From the NCBI GenBank assembly GCA_045613945.1, contig JAZLBZ010000093.1, positions 1-33,337 of the forward strand: DNA of 33,337 nucleotides, read 5' to 3'. The translations under genes and the position numbers were made by a program. A model generated the notes under the pieces. It was not told the origin of the DNA and did no database searches. It saw only the letters and a list, made by a program, of their open reading frames with translations. Origin of the DNA: HGM04593 sp045613945. GTDB taxonomy: Bacteria > Bacteroidota > Bacteroidia > Bacteroidales > Bacteroidaceae. Positions 1 to 8,286 of this stretch are shown here, one piece after another; within the stretch, counting starts at the first letter, position 1, and every line of letters begins with the position of its first letter.

Positions 1-107
1 GGTGAAATCGCGTGATTCATCTTCATCTGGGCATAACGAGTAACATCAGCCTCTACTCTCTCCTGCAGCTCCGCTGTAGAGAGCTCTCTAATTTCTGCTA
101 TTTTCAT
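1..107 (-). CDS. rpmC: 50S ribosomal protein L29 (N-terminal part)
   Basis: Start codon at 105-107 on the minus strand, reading MKIAEIRELSTAELQ and running off the left edge, so about 35 residues are present. The N-terminus fits L29, a small helical protein of the 50S subunit near the exit tunnel. It lies 2 bp after the rplP stop codon, the standard L16-L29 order of the S10 operon, and is therefore translated from the same transcript. The start is the only ATG consistent with that spacing. Confidence 0.9.
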   Translation of the reverse strand, partial: MKIAEIRELSTAELQERVEADVTRYAQMKMNHAIS

Positions 108-109
108 AA

Positions 110-538
110 TTATGCCTTATTAAAATCGTAATCGCGTCTAACAATAAACTTTGTTGTAACAGGAAGCTTCTGAGCAGCGAGACGCAATGCCTCTTTTGCT
201 ACCTCAAATGAAACTCCTTCAATCTCAATGAGGATACGACCCGGTGTAACTGGGAATACAAAGCCCTCGGGATCACCCTTACCCTTACCCATGCGGACAT
301 CGGCAGGCTTGCGAGTGATTGGTTTATCGGGGAAAACACGGAGCCATACCTGACCCTGACGCTGCATGTAACGGGTTACCGCAATACGGGCAGCCTCGAT
401 CTGACGGCCATTCAACCATTTGTACTGCAAACACTTGATTCCGAAAGAACCGAATGCGAGCTGGTTACCGCGAGTAGCGAAACCTTTGGTCACACCGTGT
501 TGCACTCTTCTATATTTTGTCTTTTTAGGCTGTAACAT
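110..538 (-). CDS. rplP: 50S ribosomal protein L16
   Basis: 142 residues, normal for L16. It opens with MLQPKKTKYRRVQHG and contains the conserved stretch KPADVRMGKGKG, both typical of the family. L16 binds 23S rRNA near the A-site tRNA elbow and is assembled late into the 50S subunit. The gene follows rpsC by 20 bp and precedes rpmC by 2 bp inside the minus-strand ribosomal operon. No promoter or terminator is visible on either side, so it is co-transcribed. Confidence 0.98.
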   Translation of the reverse strand: MLQPKKTKYRRVQHGVTKGFATRGNQLAFGSFGIKCLQYKWLNGRQIEAARIAVTRYMQRQGQVWLRVFPDKPITRKPADVRMGKGKGDPEGFVFPVTPGRILIEIEGVSFEVAKEALRLAAQKLPVTTKFIVRRDYDFNKA

Positions 539-558
539 AATTCTTGAAATTCAATTCG

Positions 559-1287
559 TTAGCGATTGTTGTTTTTCTTACGTTTGAAGTTTCTGCCACC
601 AGCCTGGTTGCCATTGAAACCGTTCTCCTTGCTCTGTGTAAAGTTTGGAGCCAAATCTCTCTTACCGTAAACCTCACCGCGGCAGATCCATACCTTGATA
701 CCCAAGATACCTACCTTTGTGAGAGCCTCAGCCTGGCAGTAGTCGATGTCTGCACGGAATGTGTGAAGTGGAGTACGACCCTCCTTGTACATCTCCGAGC
801 GAGCCATTTCGGCACCGTTCAGACGGCCTGAGATCTGAATCTTGATACCCTCGGCACCCATACGCATTGTGTTAGCGATGGCTGTCTTGATTGCGCGACG
901 GTATGCAATCTTACCCTCAACCTGACGAGCTATGCTGTTAGCAACGATTGTTGCATCAAGCTCAAGCTTCTTAACTTCAAAAATATTAATCTGTATCTCC
1001 TTGTCGGTGATCTTCTTCAACTCCTCCTTCAACTTGTCAACTTCCTGACCACCCTTACCGATGATGATACCGGGCTTAGCGGTACATACGGTAATTGTAA
1101 CAAGCTTCAAAGTACGCTCGATGACAATCTTAGAAACGCTGGCCTTTGCCAAACGTACATTAAGGTACTTTCTGATCTTTGAATCCTCAACCAATTCGTC
1201 ACCGTAGTTCTTACCACCGTACCAATTGGAATCCCATCCTCTGATGATACCTAGTCGATTAGCAATTGGATTAACCTTCTGTCCCAT
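559..1287 (-). CDS. rpsC: 30S ribosomal protein S3
   Basis: 242 residues. The N-terminus MGQKVNPIANRLG is diagnostic for S3, and a type II KH RNA-binding domain carries the GKGG loop at residues 77-80. The C-terminus ends in a basic Asn/Lys/Arg-rich tail. S3 sits at the mRNA entry of the 30S subunit. Its start codon lies inside the end of rplV (17-bp overlap), which suggests translational coupling. The start is fixed by the conserved N-terminus. Confidence 0.98.
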   Translation of the reverse strand: MGQKVNPIANRLGIIRGWDSNWYGGKNYGDELVEDSKIRKYLNVRLAKASVSKIVIERTLKLVTITVCTAKPGIIIGKGGQEVDKLKEELKKITDKEIQINIFEVKKLELDATIVANSIARQVEGKIAYRRAIKTAIANTMRMGAEGIKIQISGRLNGAEMARSEMYKEGRTPLHTFRADIDYCQAEALTKVGILGIKVWICRGEVYGKRDLAPNFTQSKENGFNGNQAGGRNFKRKKNNNR

Positions 1288-1705
1288 TTCCTTCTACTTT
1301 TTTATTGTCATTATTTACTTTGGTATCCACGTAGATTGTAACGTGGTTAGAACGCTTGCGGATTCTGTAACCGCGACCCTGAGGTGCTGGACGCATACGA
1401 TAGAGTGTGCGTGCCTCGTCAACAAAAATCTGCGAGATATAAAGCTCGCCATTCTCAGCCTTGCGCTCATTCTTCTGCTCCCAGTTCGCAATAGCGGAAC
1501 GCAACAGTTTCTCAACGTTGTTTGAAGCAGCCTTTGTAGAGAACTTCAAGACACCAAGCGCACGGCCAACCTCCATGCCACGTACCATGTCGGCTACGAG
1601 ACGCATCTTACGTGGAGATGAAGGGATATCCTTTGCACTGGCGAAATAAAGGCTCTTACGTGCCTCTTTTCTCTTGTCAGCAGCTAATTTTTTTCTTGCT
1701 CCCAT
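1271..1705 (-). CDS. rplV: 50S ribosomal protein L22
   Basis: 144 residues, longer than the roughly 110 of E. coli L22 because of an N-terminal Lys-rich stretch and a C-terminal tail. The core has the family sequence PSSPRKMRLVADMVRG and the hairpin region RMRPAPQGRGYRIRKR, whose tip lines the peptide exit tunnel. The last codons overlap the start of rpsC by 17 bp in another frame, so the extra tail also serves as the rpsC initiation region. The gene follows rpsS by 37 bp. Confidence 0.97.
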   Translation of the reverse strand: MGARKKLAADKRKEARKSLYFASAKDIPSSPRKMRLVADMVRGMEVGRALGVLKFSTKAASNNVEKLLRSAIANWEQKNERKAENGELYISQIFVDEARTLYRMRPAPQGRGYRIRKRSNHVTIYVDTKVNNDNKKVEGNGTEG

Positions 1706-1742
1706 TATATTATTTAATTTAATTCAGTTTTTAAATACCTGC

Positions 1743-2012
1743 TTATTTCTTACGGTTACCTGAGTGACCACGGAAAGTACGTGTAGGAGCGAACTCGCCC
1801 AACTTGTGACCTACCATGTTTTCTGTAACGTATACAGGAATAAATTTATTACCGTTATGAACAGCAATTGTGTGTCCCACAAAATCGGGAGAAATCATAG
1901 AAGCACGAGCCCAAGACTTGATGACCGATTTCTTACCGCTCTCGTTCATGGCAAGCACCTTGTTCTCCAACTTTACATTGATATATGGACCTTTTTTTAA
2001 TGAACGACTCAT
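1743..2012 (-). CDS. rpsS: 30S ribosomal protein S19
   Basis: 89 residues, standard for S19. It begins MSRSLKKGPYINVKLENK and ends with the conserved GEFAPTRTFRGHSG region. S19 forms the head of the 30S subunit with S13 and contacts the A-site finger. It lies between rplB (24-bp gap) and rplV (37-bp gap) in the usual S10 operon order and has no separate promoter that I can see. Confidence 0.98.
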   Translation of the reverse strand: MSRSLKKGPYINVKLENKVLAMNESGKKSVIKSWARASMISPDFVGHTIAVHNGNKFIPVYVTENMVGHKLGEFAPTRTFRGHSGNRKK

Positions 2013-2036
2013 ATTAATTCAAAAATTTCCTTATTA

Positions 2037-2861
2037 TTACTTCTTTCTTCTCTCAATGATGTACTTGTTAGACTGCTTCTTAGGTGTACGAGTCTTGAGA
2101 CCCTTAGCGTACAAGCCCTTACGTGAACGTGGGTGACCACCAGAAGCACGACCTTCACCACCACCCATTGGGTGATCTACTGGGTTCATAACAACACCAC
2201 GGTTGTGAGGACGACGTCCCAACCAGCGTGAGCGACCAGCCTTACCTGAACACTCGAGAGCGTGGTCTGAGTTACCTACTGTACCAACTGTAGCACGGCA
2301 AGTACTCAAGATACGACGAATCTCACCTGAAGGCAACTTGATAACGCAGTAGTTCTCGTCACGAGAAACAATCTGCGCGAAGTTACCGGCAGAACGAACA
2401 AGGATAGCACCCTGTCCTGGACGGAGCTCGATGTTGTGTACTACTGTACCGATAGGAATGTTCTTCAAAGGAAGAGCGTTACCAATCTCGGGAGCAGCAT
2501 CAGCACCTGACATCAGAACTGCGCCAACCTCCAAACCATTAGGAGCAATTATATAACTCTTCTCACCATCAGCATAACAAAGCAAAGCGATACGAGCCGA
2601 ACGGTTTGGATCGTACTCGATAGTCTTTACAGTTGCGGGGATACCGTCCTTGTTACGCTTGAAATCGATAAATCTGAATTTACGCTTGTGACCACCGCCT
2701 CTGTAGCGCATAGTCATCTTACCGTCGTTGTTACGTCCACCTGTTGAACGCTTACCGGTTACAAGCGATTTCTCTGGTACCGCAGCAGTGATCTCTTCGA
2801 AGGTACCAATAATCTTATGTCTTTGGCCCGGTGTTGTAGGCTTAAATTTACGTACTGCCAT
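2037..2861 (-). CDS. rplB: 50S ribosomal protein L2
   Basis: 274 residues, full length. It holds the peptidyl-transferase-proximal loop NPVDHPMGGGEGR around residues 226-238. His230 is kept, but the second His of the E. coli loop (HPHGGG) is Met232 here, which to my knowledge is common in Bacteroidetes. L2 is needed for subunit joining and sits close to the catalytic centre of the 50S subunit. It starts 6 bp after rplW and precedes rpsS. Confidence 0.98.
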   Translation of the reverse strand: MAVRKFKPTTPGQRHKIIGTFEEITAAVPEKSLVTGKRSTGGRNNDGKMTMRYRGGGHKRKFRFIDFKRNKDGIPATVKTIEYDPNRSARIALLCYADGEKSYIIAPNGLEVGAVLMSGADAAPEIGNALPLKNIPIGTVVHNIELRPGQGAILVRSAGNFAQIVSRDENYCVIKLPSGEIRRILSTCRATVGTVGNSDHALECSGKAGRSRWLGRRPHNRGVVMNPVDHPMGGGEGRASGGHPRSRKGLYAKGLKTRTPKKQSNKYIIERRKK

Positions 2862-2867
2862 CTCTTA

Positions 2868-3158
2868 TTAAATGTTACTATAAAAATCAATTGTATCGCC
2901 CTCCTTAAGTGTGACGATAGCCTTCTTTACAGCGTTTGTACGGCCCTTAACAAAACCTGCCTTTGTGTAGCGGTTCTTGTTCTTGCCAGCGTAGTTCATA
3001 GTATTTACATCAACTACAGTTACATTGTACAACGCCTCAATCTCTTTCTTAATTACCAACTTGTTAGCCTCGGGACGAACAAGAAAACCAAAGCGGTTCA
3101 ACTGGTCAGTAATCTTAGTCATCTTCTCAGTGACTATAGGTTTAATCAATACTCCCAT
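2868..3158 (-). CDS. rplW: 50S ribosomal protein L23
   Basis: 96 residues. MGVLIKPIVTEKMTK is the typical L23 start, followed by the alpha/beta RNA-binding core (RPEANKLVIKKEIEALY). L23 surrounds the tunnel exit and is the docking site for trigger factor and for the signal recognition particle, whose protein subunit (ffh) is also encoded in this window. The gene begins 2 bp after the rplD stop and ends 6 bp before rplB, so all three are probably translated in a coupled way. Confidence 0.97.
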   Translation of the reverse strand: MGVLIKPIVTEKMTKITDQLNRFGFLVRPEANKLVIKKEIEALYNVTVVDVNTMNYAGKNKNRYTKAGFVKGRTNAVKKAIVTLKEGDTIDFYSNI

Positions 3159-3160
3159 TA

Positions 3161-3802
3161 TTATGCCTCCTTAGTTTTATTCAGTGTGTTATTAATTACC
3201 TCGAGAGAACTTTCGGTCACAACCAAAACCTCGGCATTCATTATACCATAGGTATTAATGTCCGAAGCAATAGCCATCTGAGTTCCCTTCAAATTTCTGG
3301 CTGACAAATATACTGCTTTATTGCTAGATGGCAAAACAAACAACTGCTTCTTTTCAGAAACTTTAAGATTATTTAACACATTAACAAAAGCCTTTGTGCT
3401 TGGTGCCTCGAAGTTGAAGTCCTCAACAACTACAATCGCGTTGTCAATTGCCTTCTGAGAGAGGGCAGACTTGCGAGCGAGCTGCTTAACCTTCTTGTTC
3501 AATTTGAAGCTATAATCACGTGGAGTAGGACCGAATACGCGAGCACCACCAACCAACAGAGGTGAGTTGATGTCACCACGACGAGCGCCACCGCCGCCCT
3601 TCTGACGACCGAGCTTACGTGTAGAACCTGAAATCTCGCTTCTCTCCTTTGACTTGTGAGTACCCTGACGCTGAGCAGCAAGATACTGTCTTACCGCCAT
3701 GTATACAACGTGCTCGTTGGGCTCGATGCCGAAGATTGACTCATCCAAGACAACCTTTCTGCCGGTATTCTCACCATTTATGTTTAATACGCTGATTTCC
3801 AT
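3161..3802 (-). CDS. rplD: 50S ribosomal protein L4
   Basis: 213 residues, standard for L4. The central conserved loop (GGGGARRGDINSPL, then GGARVFGPTPRDY) is the extension that reaches into the exit tunnel. The start codon overlaps the rplC stop codon by one base (TAATG), indicating translational coupling. In E. coli L4 also represses the S10 operon by acting on its leader upstream of rpsJ. A strong hairpin sits in the comparable place here (4797-4832), but L4 control in this phylum is only an inference. Confidence 0.97.
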   Translation of the reverse strand: MEISVLNINGENTGRKVVLDESIFGIEPNEHVVYMAVRQYLAAQRQGTHKSKERSEISGSTRKLGRQKGGGGARRGDINSPLLVGGARVFGPTPRDYSFKLNKKVKQLARKSALSQKAIDNAIVVVEDFNFEAPSTKAFVNVLNNLKVSEKKQLFVLPSSNKAVYLSARNLKGTQMAIASDINTYGIMNAEVLVVTESSLEVINNTLNKTKEA

Positions 3803-4419
3803 TACTTTTCAATTATTACGATTGAACCATTGTAACCTGGAACCGAACCCTTGATAACCAAAAGGTTGTGTTCAGGAATTACTTTTAACACTTGGAGGTT
3901 GTGTGTAGTAACACGTACGTTACCCATCTGACCACCCATTCGGAGACCCTTGAATACCTTTGCAGGGTATGAACAAGCACCGATAGAACCCGGCTTGCGA
4001 GCGCGGTTGTGCTGACCGTGAGTAGCCTGACCTACACCACCAAAGTTGTGTCTTTTAACGACACCCTGGAAACCCTTACCCTTTGAAGTACCTGTTACGC
4101 TAAAGTAAGCAGTATCTGCAAAGAGATCTACTGTGATAACATCGCCCAATGCGAGCTCTGTCTCAAAACCCTTGAACTCGGCCAAGTGGCGCTTGGGAGT
4201 CACACCGGCCTTCTTGAAGTGGCCTGCGAGAGCAGCGCTGATACGGCTCTCCTTCTGATCCTGGAAGCCAACCTGAACAGCCTCATAGCCATCCTTCTCG
4301 ATTGTCTTCACCTGTGTAACTGCACAAGGACCTGCTTCGATAACAGTGCATGGAACATTCTTACCATCGGCACTGAAAACGGACATCATTCCGATTTTTT
4401 TTCCTAATAATCCTGGCAT
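3802..4419 (-). CDS. rplC: 50S ribosomal protein L3
   Basis: 205 residues. It begins MPGLLGKKIGMMSVF and carries the conserved central region GTSKGKGFQGVVKRHNF, then HGQHNRARKPGSIG, which approaches the peptidyl-transferase centre. L3 is an early 50S assembly protein. The gene follows rpsJ by 39 bp and its stop codon shares a base with the rplD start. There is no Shine-Dalgarno site before the start; the leader is A/T-rich, as is usual in this phylum. Confidence 0.98.
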   Translation of the reverse strand: MPGLLGKKIGMMSVFSADGKNVPCTVIEAGPCAVTQVKTIEKDGYEAVQVGFQDQKESRISAALAGHFKKAGVTPKRHLAEFKGFETELALGDVITVDLFADTAYFSVTGTSKGKGFQGVVKRHNFGGVGQATHGQHNRARKPGSIGACSYPAKVFKGLRMGGQMGNVRVTTHNLQVLKVIPEHNLLVIKGSVPGYNGSIVIIEK

Positions 4420-4458
4420 TTCAGTTTTAATTTAAAAAATTAATAATTCGCATTAAAA

Positions 4459-4764
4459 TTACACTTTAATCTCAACCTCAACTCCTGAAGGCAACTCAAG
4501 CTTCATAAGAGCGTCAACAGTCTTTGCTGTAGAGCTGTAGATGTCGATAAGTCTCTTGAATGAAGAGAGCTGGAACTGCTCGCGGCTCTTCTTGTTAACG
4601 AAAGTAGAACGGTTAACAGTGAAGATACGCTTGTGTGTAGGCAATGGAATTGGACCGCTAACGATAGCACCTGTTGCCTTTACAGTCTTTACAATCTTCT
4701 CAGCTGACTTGTCAACCAAGTTGTGATCGTAAGATTTAAGTTTGATTCTAATTTTCTGACTCAT
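4459..4764 (-). CDS. rpsJ: 30S ribosomal protein S10
   Basis: 101 residues, normal length. MSQKIRIKLKSYDHNLVD and the motif GPIPLPTHKRIFTVNRS identify S10, a 30S head protein that also partners NusB in transcription antitermination. It is the first gene of the classical S10 block but here follows fusA by only 77 bp, so the str and S10 operons are joined. The gap carries a 12-bp perfect hairpin, annotated separately. Confidence 0.98.
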   Translation of the reverse strand: MSQKIRIKLKSYDHNLVDKSAEKIVKTVKATGAIVSGPIPLPTHKRIFTVNRSTFVNKKSREQFQLSSFKRLIDIYSSTAKTVDALMKLELPSGVEVEIKV

Positions 4765-4796
4765 TGTCTTAAATGGTTTTTATAAAATTTACAATT

Positions 4797-4832
4797 GCCT
4801 GTCGGTTAAGAGTCATTCGCTAACCGACAGGC
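4797..4832 (-). promoter_or_regulatory. Hairpin between fusA and rpsJ
   Basis: Perfect 12-bp inverted repeat (GCCTGTCGGTTA at 4797-4808, complement at 4821-4832) with a 12-base loop. In the direction of transcription it lies 9 bases after the fusA stop and 32 bases before rpsJ. The bases downstream in the mRNA are A/T-rich but not a clean U-tract, so it fits a partial terminator, attenuator or processing site better than a full stop. Continued S10 gene order implies that transcription passes through. Confidence 0.6.
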
Positions 4833-4841
4833 TTTATTTAT

Positions 4842-6935
4842 TTACTTCTGAAGTTCCTCAAGTATCTGCTTTGTCAAAGAAGCACTTACCTGCTCGTGGT
4901 GATCGTAAGTCATTGAAGATGTTGCACGACCTGAAGTGATGGTACGCAATGAAGTCACGTAACCGAACATCTCAGACAGTGGCACCATAGCCTTAACGAT
5001 ACGCGCACCAGTACGGCTTGTCTCAAAGCCCTCAACCTGGCCACGACGCTTGTTAAGGTCGGCGATAACATCACCCATGCTCTCCTCTGGAGTAACAACC
5101 TCAAGCTTCATGATTGGCTCAAGGAGTACTGGATTTGCCTTCTGACATGCATTCTTGTATGCCTGGATAGCACATACCTCGAATGACAACTGGTCAGAGT
5201 CAACTGGGTGGAAACCACCATCGAGAAGAACAACCTTCAAAGACTCCATTGGGTAGCCTGCGAGAACACCTGCCTTAACAGCTGTCTGGAAGCCCTTCTG
5301 TACTGATGGGATGAACTCCTTAGGAACGTTACCGCCCTTAACCTCGTTAACGAACTGAAGGTTACCCTCCTTGAAGTCCTCATCAGCGGGACCTACAGAT
5401 ACAAGAATCTTTGCATACTTACCCTTACCACCGGTCTGCTTCTTGTAAGTCTCATCAACCTGAACTGTGTTGGTGATAGCCTCCTTGTAGCTAACCTGTG
5501 GACGACCCTGGTTACACTCAACGCTGAACTCACGCTTCAGACGGTCGATAATAATCTCGAGGTGAAGCTCACCCATACCAGAGATGATTGTCTGACCAGA
5601 CTGCTCGTCTGTTCTAACTGTAAATGTTGGATCCTCCTCTGCGAGCTTAGCAAGACCGTTAGCGAGCTTGTCAAGATCCTTCTGAGTCTTAGGCTCAACA
5701 GCGATAGAAATCACTGGATCAGGGAATGTCATAGACTCGAGTACGATTGGAGCCTCCTCTGCACAGAGAGTATCACCGGTACGTACGTCCTTCATACCAA
5801 TCACAGCACCGATATCACCGGCACCGAGAACCTCTACAGGATTCTGCTTGTTCGAGTGCATCTGGAACATACGAGAAATACGCTCCTTGCGGCCTGAACG
5901 GCTATCATAGATGTAAGAACCTGACTCAAGTTTACCAGAGTAAACACGAACGTAGATCAAACGACCAACGAATGGGTTTGTAGCAATCTTGAACACGAGA
6001 GCCGATGTCTTGTCATCCTCAGAAGGAGTACGTGACTCCATCTCGTCTGTCTTAGGATTCACACCCTCGATAGCTGGAGTATCGAGTGGAGAAGGCAAGA
6101 AAGCACATACGAAGTCAAGAAGTGGCTGAACGCCCTTGTTCTTGAATGAAGAACCGCAAGTCATTGGAGTAATCTCAAGCGCGAGTGTACCCTTACGGAT
6201 AGCAGCGATAATCTCCTCCTCTGTGATTGACTCAGGCTCCTCGAGAACCTTCATCATCAACTCCTCATCGAAGTCAGCAGCCTTCTCAAGAAGGTGCTCT
6301 CTCCACTGGTTAGCCTCGTCAACCAACTCAGCAGGAATCTCCTCCTCTGTGTAGTCCAAAGCACCGTCTCTGTAAACGAGAGCCTTCATGGTGATAAGGT
6401 TGATTACACCAAGGAACTTCTCCTCTGAACCGATAGGAATTGTTACAGGGCATGGGTTTGCACCAAGAATCTCCTTCATCTGACGCATTACAGAGAAGAA
6501 GTCAGCACCTGAACGGTCCATCTTGTTCACGTAAGCGATACGTGGAACGTTGTACTTGTCAGCCTGACGCCATACAGTCTCTGACTGAGGCTCAACACCA
6601 CCTACTGCACAGAATGCAGCGATAGCACCGTCAAGTACACGGAGTGAACGCTCTACCTCAGCGGTAAAGTCAACGTGTCCCGGAGTGTCAATCAAGTTGA
6701 ACTTGTACTGTGTACCTTTCCAGTTCCAGAAAGTAGTAGTAGCAGCAGAGGTAATTGTAATACCACGCTCCTGCTCCTGCTCCATCCAGTCCATAGTAGC
6801 AGCACCGTCGTGCACCTCACCAATCTTGTGTGAAAGACCAGTGTAGAACAAAATACGCTCCGATGTAGTAGTCTTACCAGCATCGATGTGAGCACTAATA
6901 CCGATATTACGGGTAAATTGAAGTTCGTTTGCCAT
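4842..6935 (-). CDS. fusA: Elongation factor G
   Basis: 697 residues. The GTPase domain shows AHIDAGKTT at about 15-23 (G1), DTPGH at 83-87 (G3) and NKMD at 137-140 (G4), followed by the usual domains II-V. EF-G catalyses translocation of tRNA and mRNA after peptide bond formation and takes part in ribosome recycling. It lies 18 bp after rpsG and before rpsJ. No tuf gene follows it, unlike in E. coli. It reads as a canonical housekeeping EF-G with no truncation. Confidence 0.98.
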   Translation of the reverse strand: MANELQFTRNIGISAHIDAGKTTTSERILFYTGLSHKIGEVHDGAATMDWMEQEQERGITITSAATTTFWNWKGTQYKFNLIDTPGHVDFTAEVERSLRVLDGAIAAFCAVGGVEPQSETVWRQADKYNVPRIAYVNKMDRSGADFFSVMRQMKEILGANPCPVTIPIGSEEKFLGVINLITMKALVYRDGALDYTEEEIPAELVDEANQWREHLLEKAADFDEELMMKVLEEPESITEEEIIAAIRKGTLALEITPMTCGSSFKNKGVQPLLDFVCAFLPSPLDTPAIEGVNPKTDEMESRTPSEDDKTSALVFKIATNPFVGRLIYVRVYSGKLESGSYIYDSRSGRKERISRMFQMHSNKQNPVEVLGAGDIGAVIGMKDVRTGDTLCAEEAPIVLESMTFPDPVISIAVEPKTQKDLDKLANGLAKLAEEDPTFTVRTDEQSGQTIISGMGELHLEIIIDRLKREFSVECNQGRPQVSYKEAITNTVQVDETYKKQTGGKGKYAKILVSVGPADEDFKEGNLQFVNEVKGGNVPKEFIPSVQKGFQTAVKAGVLAGYPMESLKVVLLDGGFHPVDSDQLSFEVCAIQAYKNACQKANPVLLEPIMKLEVVTPEESMGDVIADLNKRRGQVEGFETSRTGARIVKAMVPLSEMFGYVTSLRTITSGRATSSMTYDHHEQVSASLTKQILEELQK

Positions 6936-6953
6936 CTTCGTATTATTATCTGA

Positions 6954-7430
6954 TTAGAAACGGAAATGTGCGAATGCGCGGTTAGCCTCAGCCATACGGT
7001 GCATATCCTCCTTACGCTTGAAAGCACCACCCTGATTGTTGAATGCATCCATAATCTCAGCACAGAGTTTCTCTGCCATAGACTTACCACCACGCTTACG
7101 TGCGAAGAGAATCATGTTCTTCATTGAGATTGACTCCTTGCGGTCTGCACGGATTTCAGTAGGAACCTGGAAAGTTGCACCACCGATACGGCGTGACTTA
7201 ACCTCTACTTTTGGAGTGATGTTCTCCAAAGCCTGCTTCCAAATTTCAAGTGGAGTTTTCTCCTCGTTCTTCATCTTGTTACCAACAAGTTCGAGGGCAC
7301 CATAGAAAATAGTGTAAGAAATGTTTTTCTTTCCATCATACATCAGGTGGTTAACGAACTTAGAAACCATCTGATCGTTAAACACGGGGTCTGGAAGAAC
7401 CACGCGCTTTTTTGGTTTTGCTTTTCTCAT
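6954..7430 (-). CDS. rpsG: 30S ribosomal protein S7
   Basis: 158 residues. It begins MRKAKPKKRVVLPDPVFND and contains the conserved segment of residues 72-90 (GGATFQVPTEIR and following), both typical of S7, which nucleates assembly of the 30S head. In E. coli S7 represses its own synthesis by binding the rpsL-rpsG gap. Here the equivalent gap is unusually long and structured (see 7431-7628). The gene ends 18 bp before fusA. Confidence 0.98.
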   Translation of the reverse strand: MRKAKPKKRVVLPDPVFNDQMVSKFVNHLMYDGKKNISYTIFYGALELVGNKMKNEEKTPLEIWKQALENITPKVEVKSRRIGGATFQVPTEIRADRKESISMKNMILFARKRGGKSMAEKLCAEIMDAFNNQGGAFKRKEDMHRMAEANRAFAHFRF

Positions 7431-7628
7431 TTTCTTTTGCGAAAATTTACGTTTTGTGTGGCTGTGTTATTGCAAATTCTTCAACGCTTCCACCGAAGCA
7501 TTTACTCAACCTTTTATAACCTTTTCCAACAAACCAAAACTAAGTTATAAAAATATGTCTTTAAAAGTTTTGAGTCATATCCCGTTTTTTACAAGCCGGG
7601 ATCACTCAGCTACGCTTGAAGGCGGGAA
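7431..7628 (-). promoter_or_regulatory. Structured rpsL-rpsG intercistronic region
   Basis: This is 198 bp without a gene, whereas neighbouring gaps in the operon are 2-77 bp. In the mRNA sense it holds one larger hairpin at 7571-7608 (outer arms TGAGT/ACTCA, inner arms ATCCCG/CGGGAT, small internal loop) close to the rpsL stop, and a short hairpin at 7486-7499 (GCTTC, 4-base loop, GAAGC) nearer rpsG. A TAGTTTTG motif on the minus strand (7535-7542) resembles a -7 element but lacks a good upstream partner. The likely role is control of rpsG and fusA translation, or an internal promoter; neither is proven. Confidence 0.45.
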
Positions 7629-8009
7629 TTACTTCTTAGCCTTTGGACGCTTAGCACCATACTTAGAACGACGCTGTGTACGGTTTGCCACACCTGCGGT
7701 ATCAAGAGTACCACGTACGATGTGATAGCGTACACCTGGGAGGTCCTTAACACGGCCACCGCGTACCAAAACGATTGAGTGCTCCTGCAAGTTGTGACCC
7801 TCACCTGGGATGTAAGAGTTTACCTCCTTCTGGTTGGTCAAGCGTACACGAGCAACCTTTCTCATCGCAGAGTTAGGTTTCTTTGGAGTTGTAGTGTAAA
7901 CACGTACACACACACCACGACGCTGTGGACAGTTGTCGAGTGCGGGCGACTTGCTCTTCTCTACAATAACCTCTCTGCCTTTTCTTACTAATTGCTGAAT
8001 TGTAGGCAT
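7629..8009 (-). CDS. rpsL: 30S ribosomal protein S12
   Basis: 126 residues, MPTIQQLVRKGRE at the start. The decoding-centre loop TPKKPNSA (41-48) has Lys43 and Lys44, and the second loop reads GGRVKDLPGVRYH (84-96). Both match the wild-type sequence of streptomycin-sensitive S12, so no resistance substitution is visible at these positions. It is the first gene of the superoperon, and its promoter is at 8097-8104. Confidence 0.98.
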   Translation of the reverse strand: MPTIQQLVRKGREVIVEKSKSPALDNCPQRRGVCVRVYTTTPKKPNSAMRKVARVRLTNQKEVNSYIPGEGHNLQEHSIVLVRGGRVKDLPGVRYHIVRGTLDTAGVANRTQRRSKYGAKRPKAKK

Positions 8010-8060
8010 TTTGTTAAATTTTTAATTATTATATATTGTTTTTAAATATTTCTGTGCAAT

Positions 8061-8104
8061 TGGACCTTTCAAAACACTATAGTCCATTTTGGACTGCAAA
8101 GGTA
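8061..8104 (-). promoter_or_regulatory. Superoperon promoter and 5' leader hairpins
   Basis: On the minus strand TACCTTTG (8097-8104) matches the Bacteroidetes -7 consensus TAnnTTTG, putting the transcript start near 8089-8093 and giving a leader of about 80 nt before rpsL. I could not find a convincing -33 element. The start region has AGTCCA/TGGACT (8081-8095, 3-base loop), and a third copy of the same arm (TGGAC, 8061-8065) can pair with the middle arm instead, so two hairpins exclude each other. Confidence 0.6.
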
Positions 8105-8286
8105 AAAATTATATTTCAAATAAAAAAGCATTTGCTCTCTTTTTAGCAATCACCACAGTGCAAAAACCTCTTTTTGTAGAAAAAACAGCCCCAAAACAAC
8201 CCAAAAACAGCATTTTTTACTGTTAAAAAATCTTAAACTTTTATTTGGATAACAAACAACAACCCTTTGACCATTTCAGCCCTTTA

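Noticed and set aside
544..831. Plus-strand open frames within the ribosomal operon
   Set aside because: They are antisense shadows of strongly conserved genes such as rpsC and have no recognisable domains.
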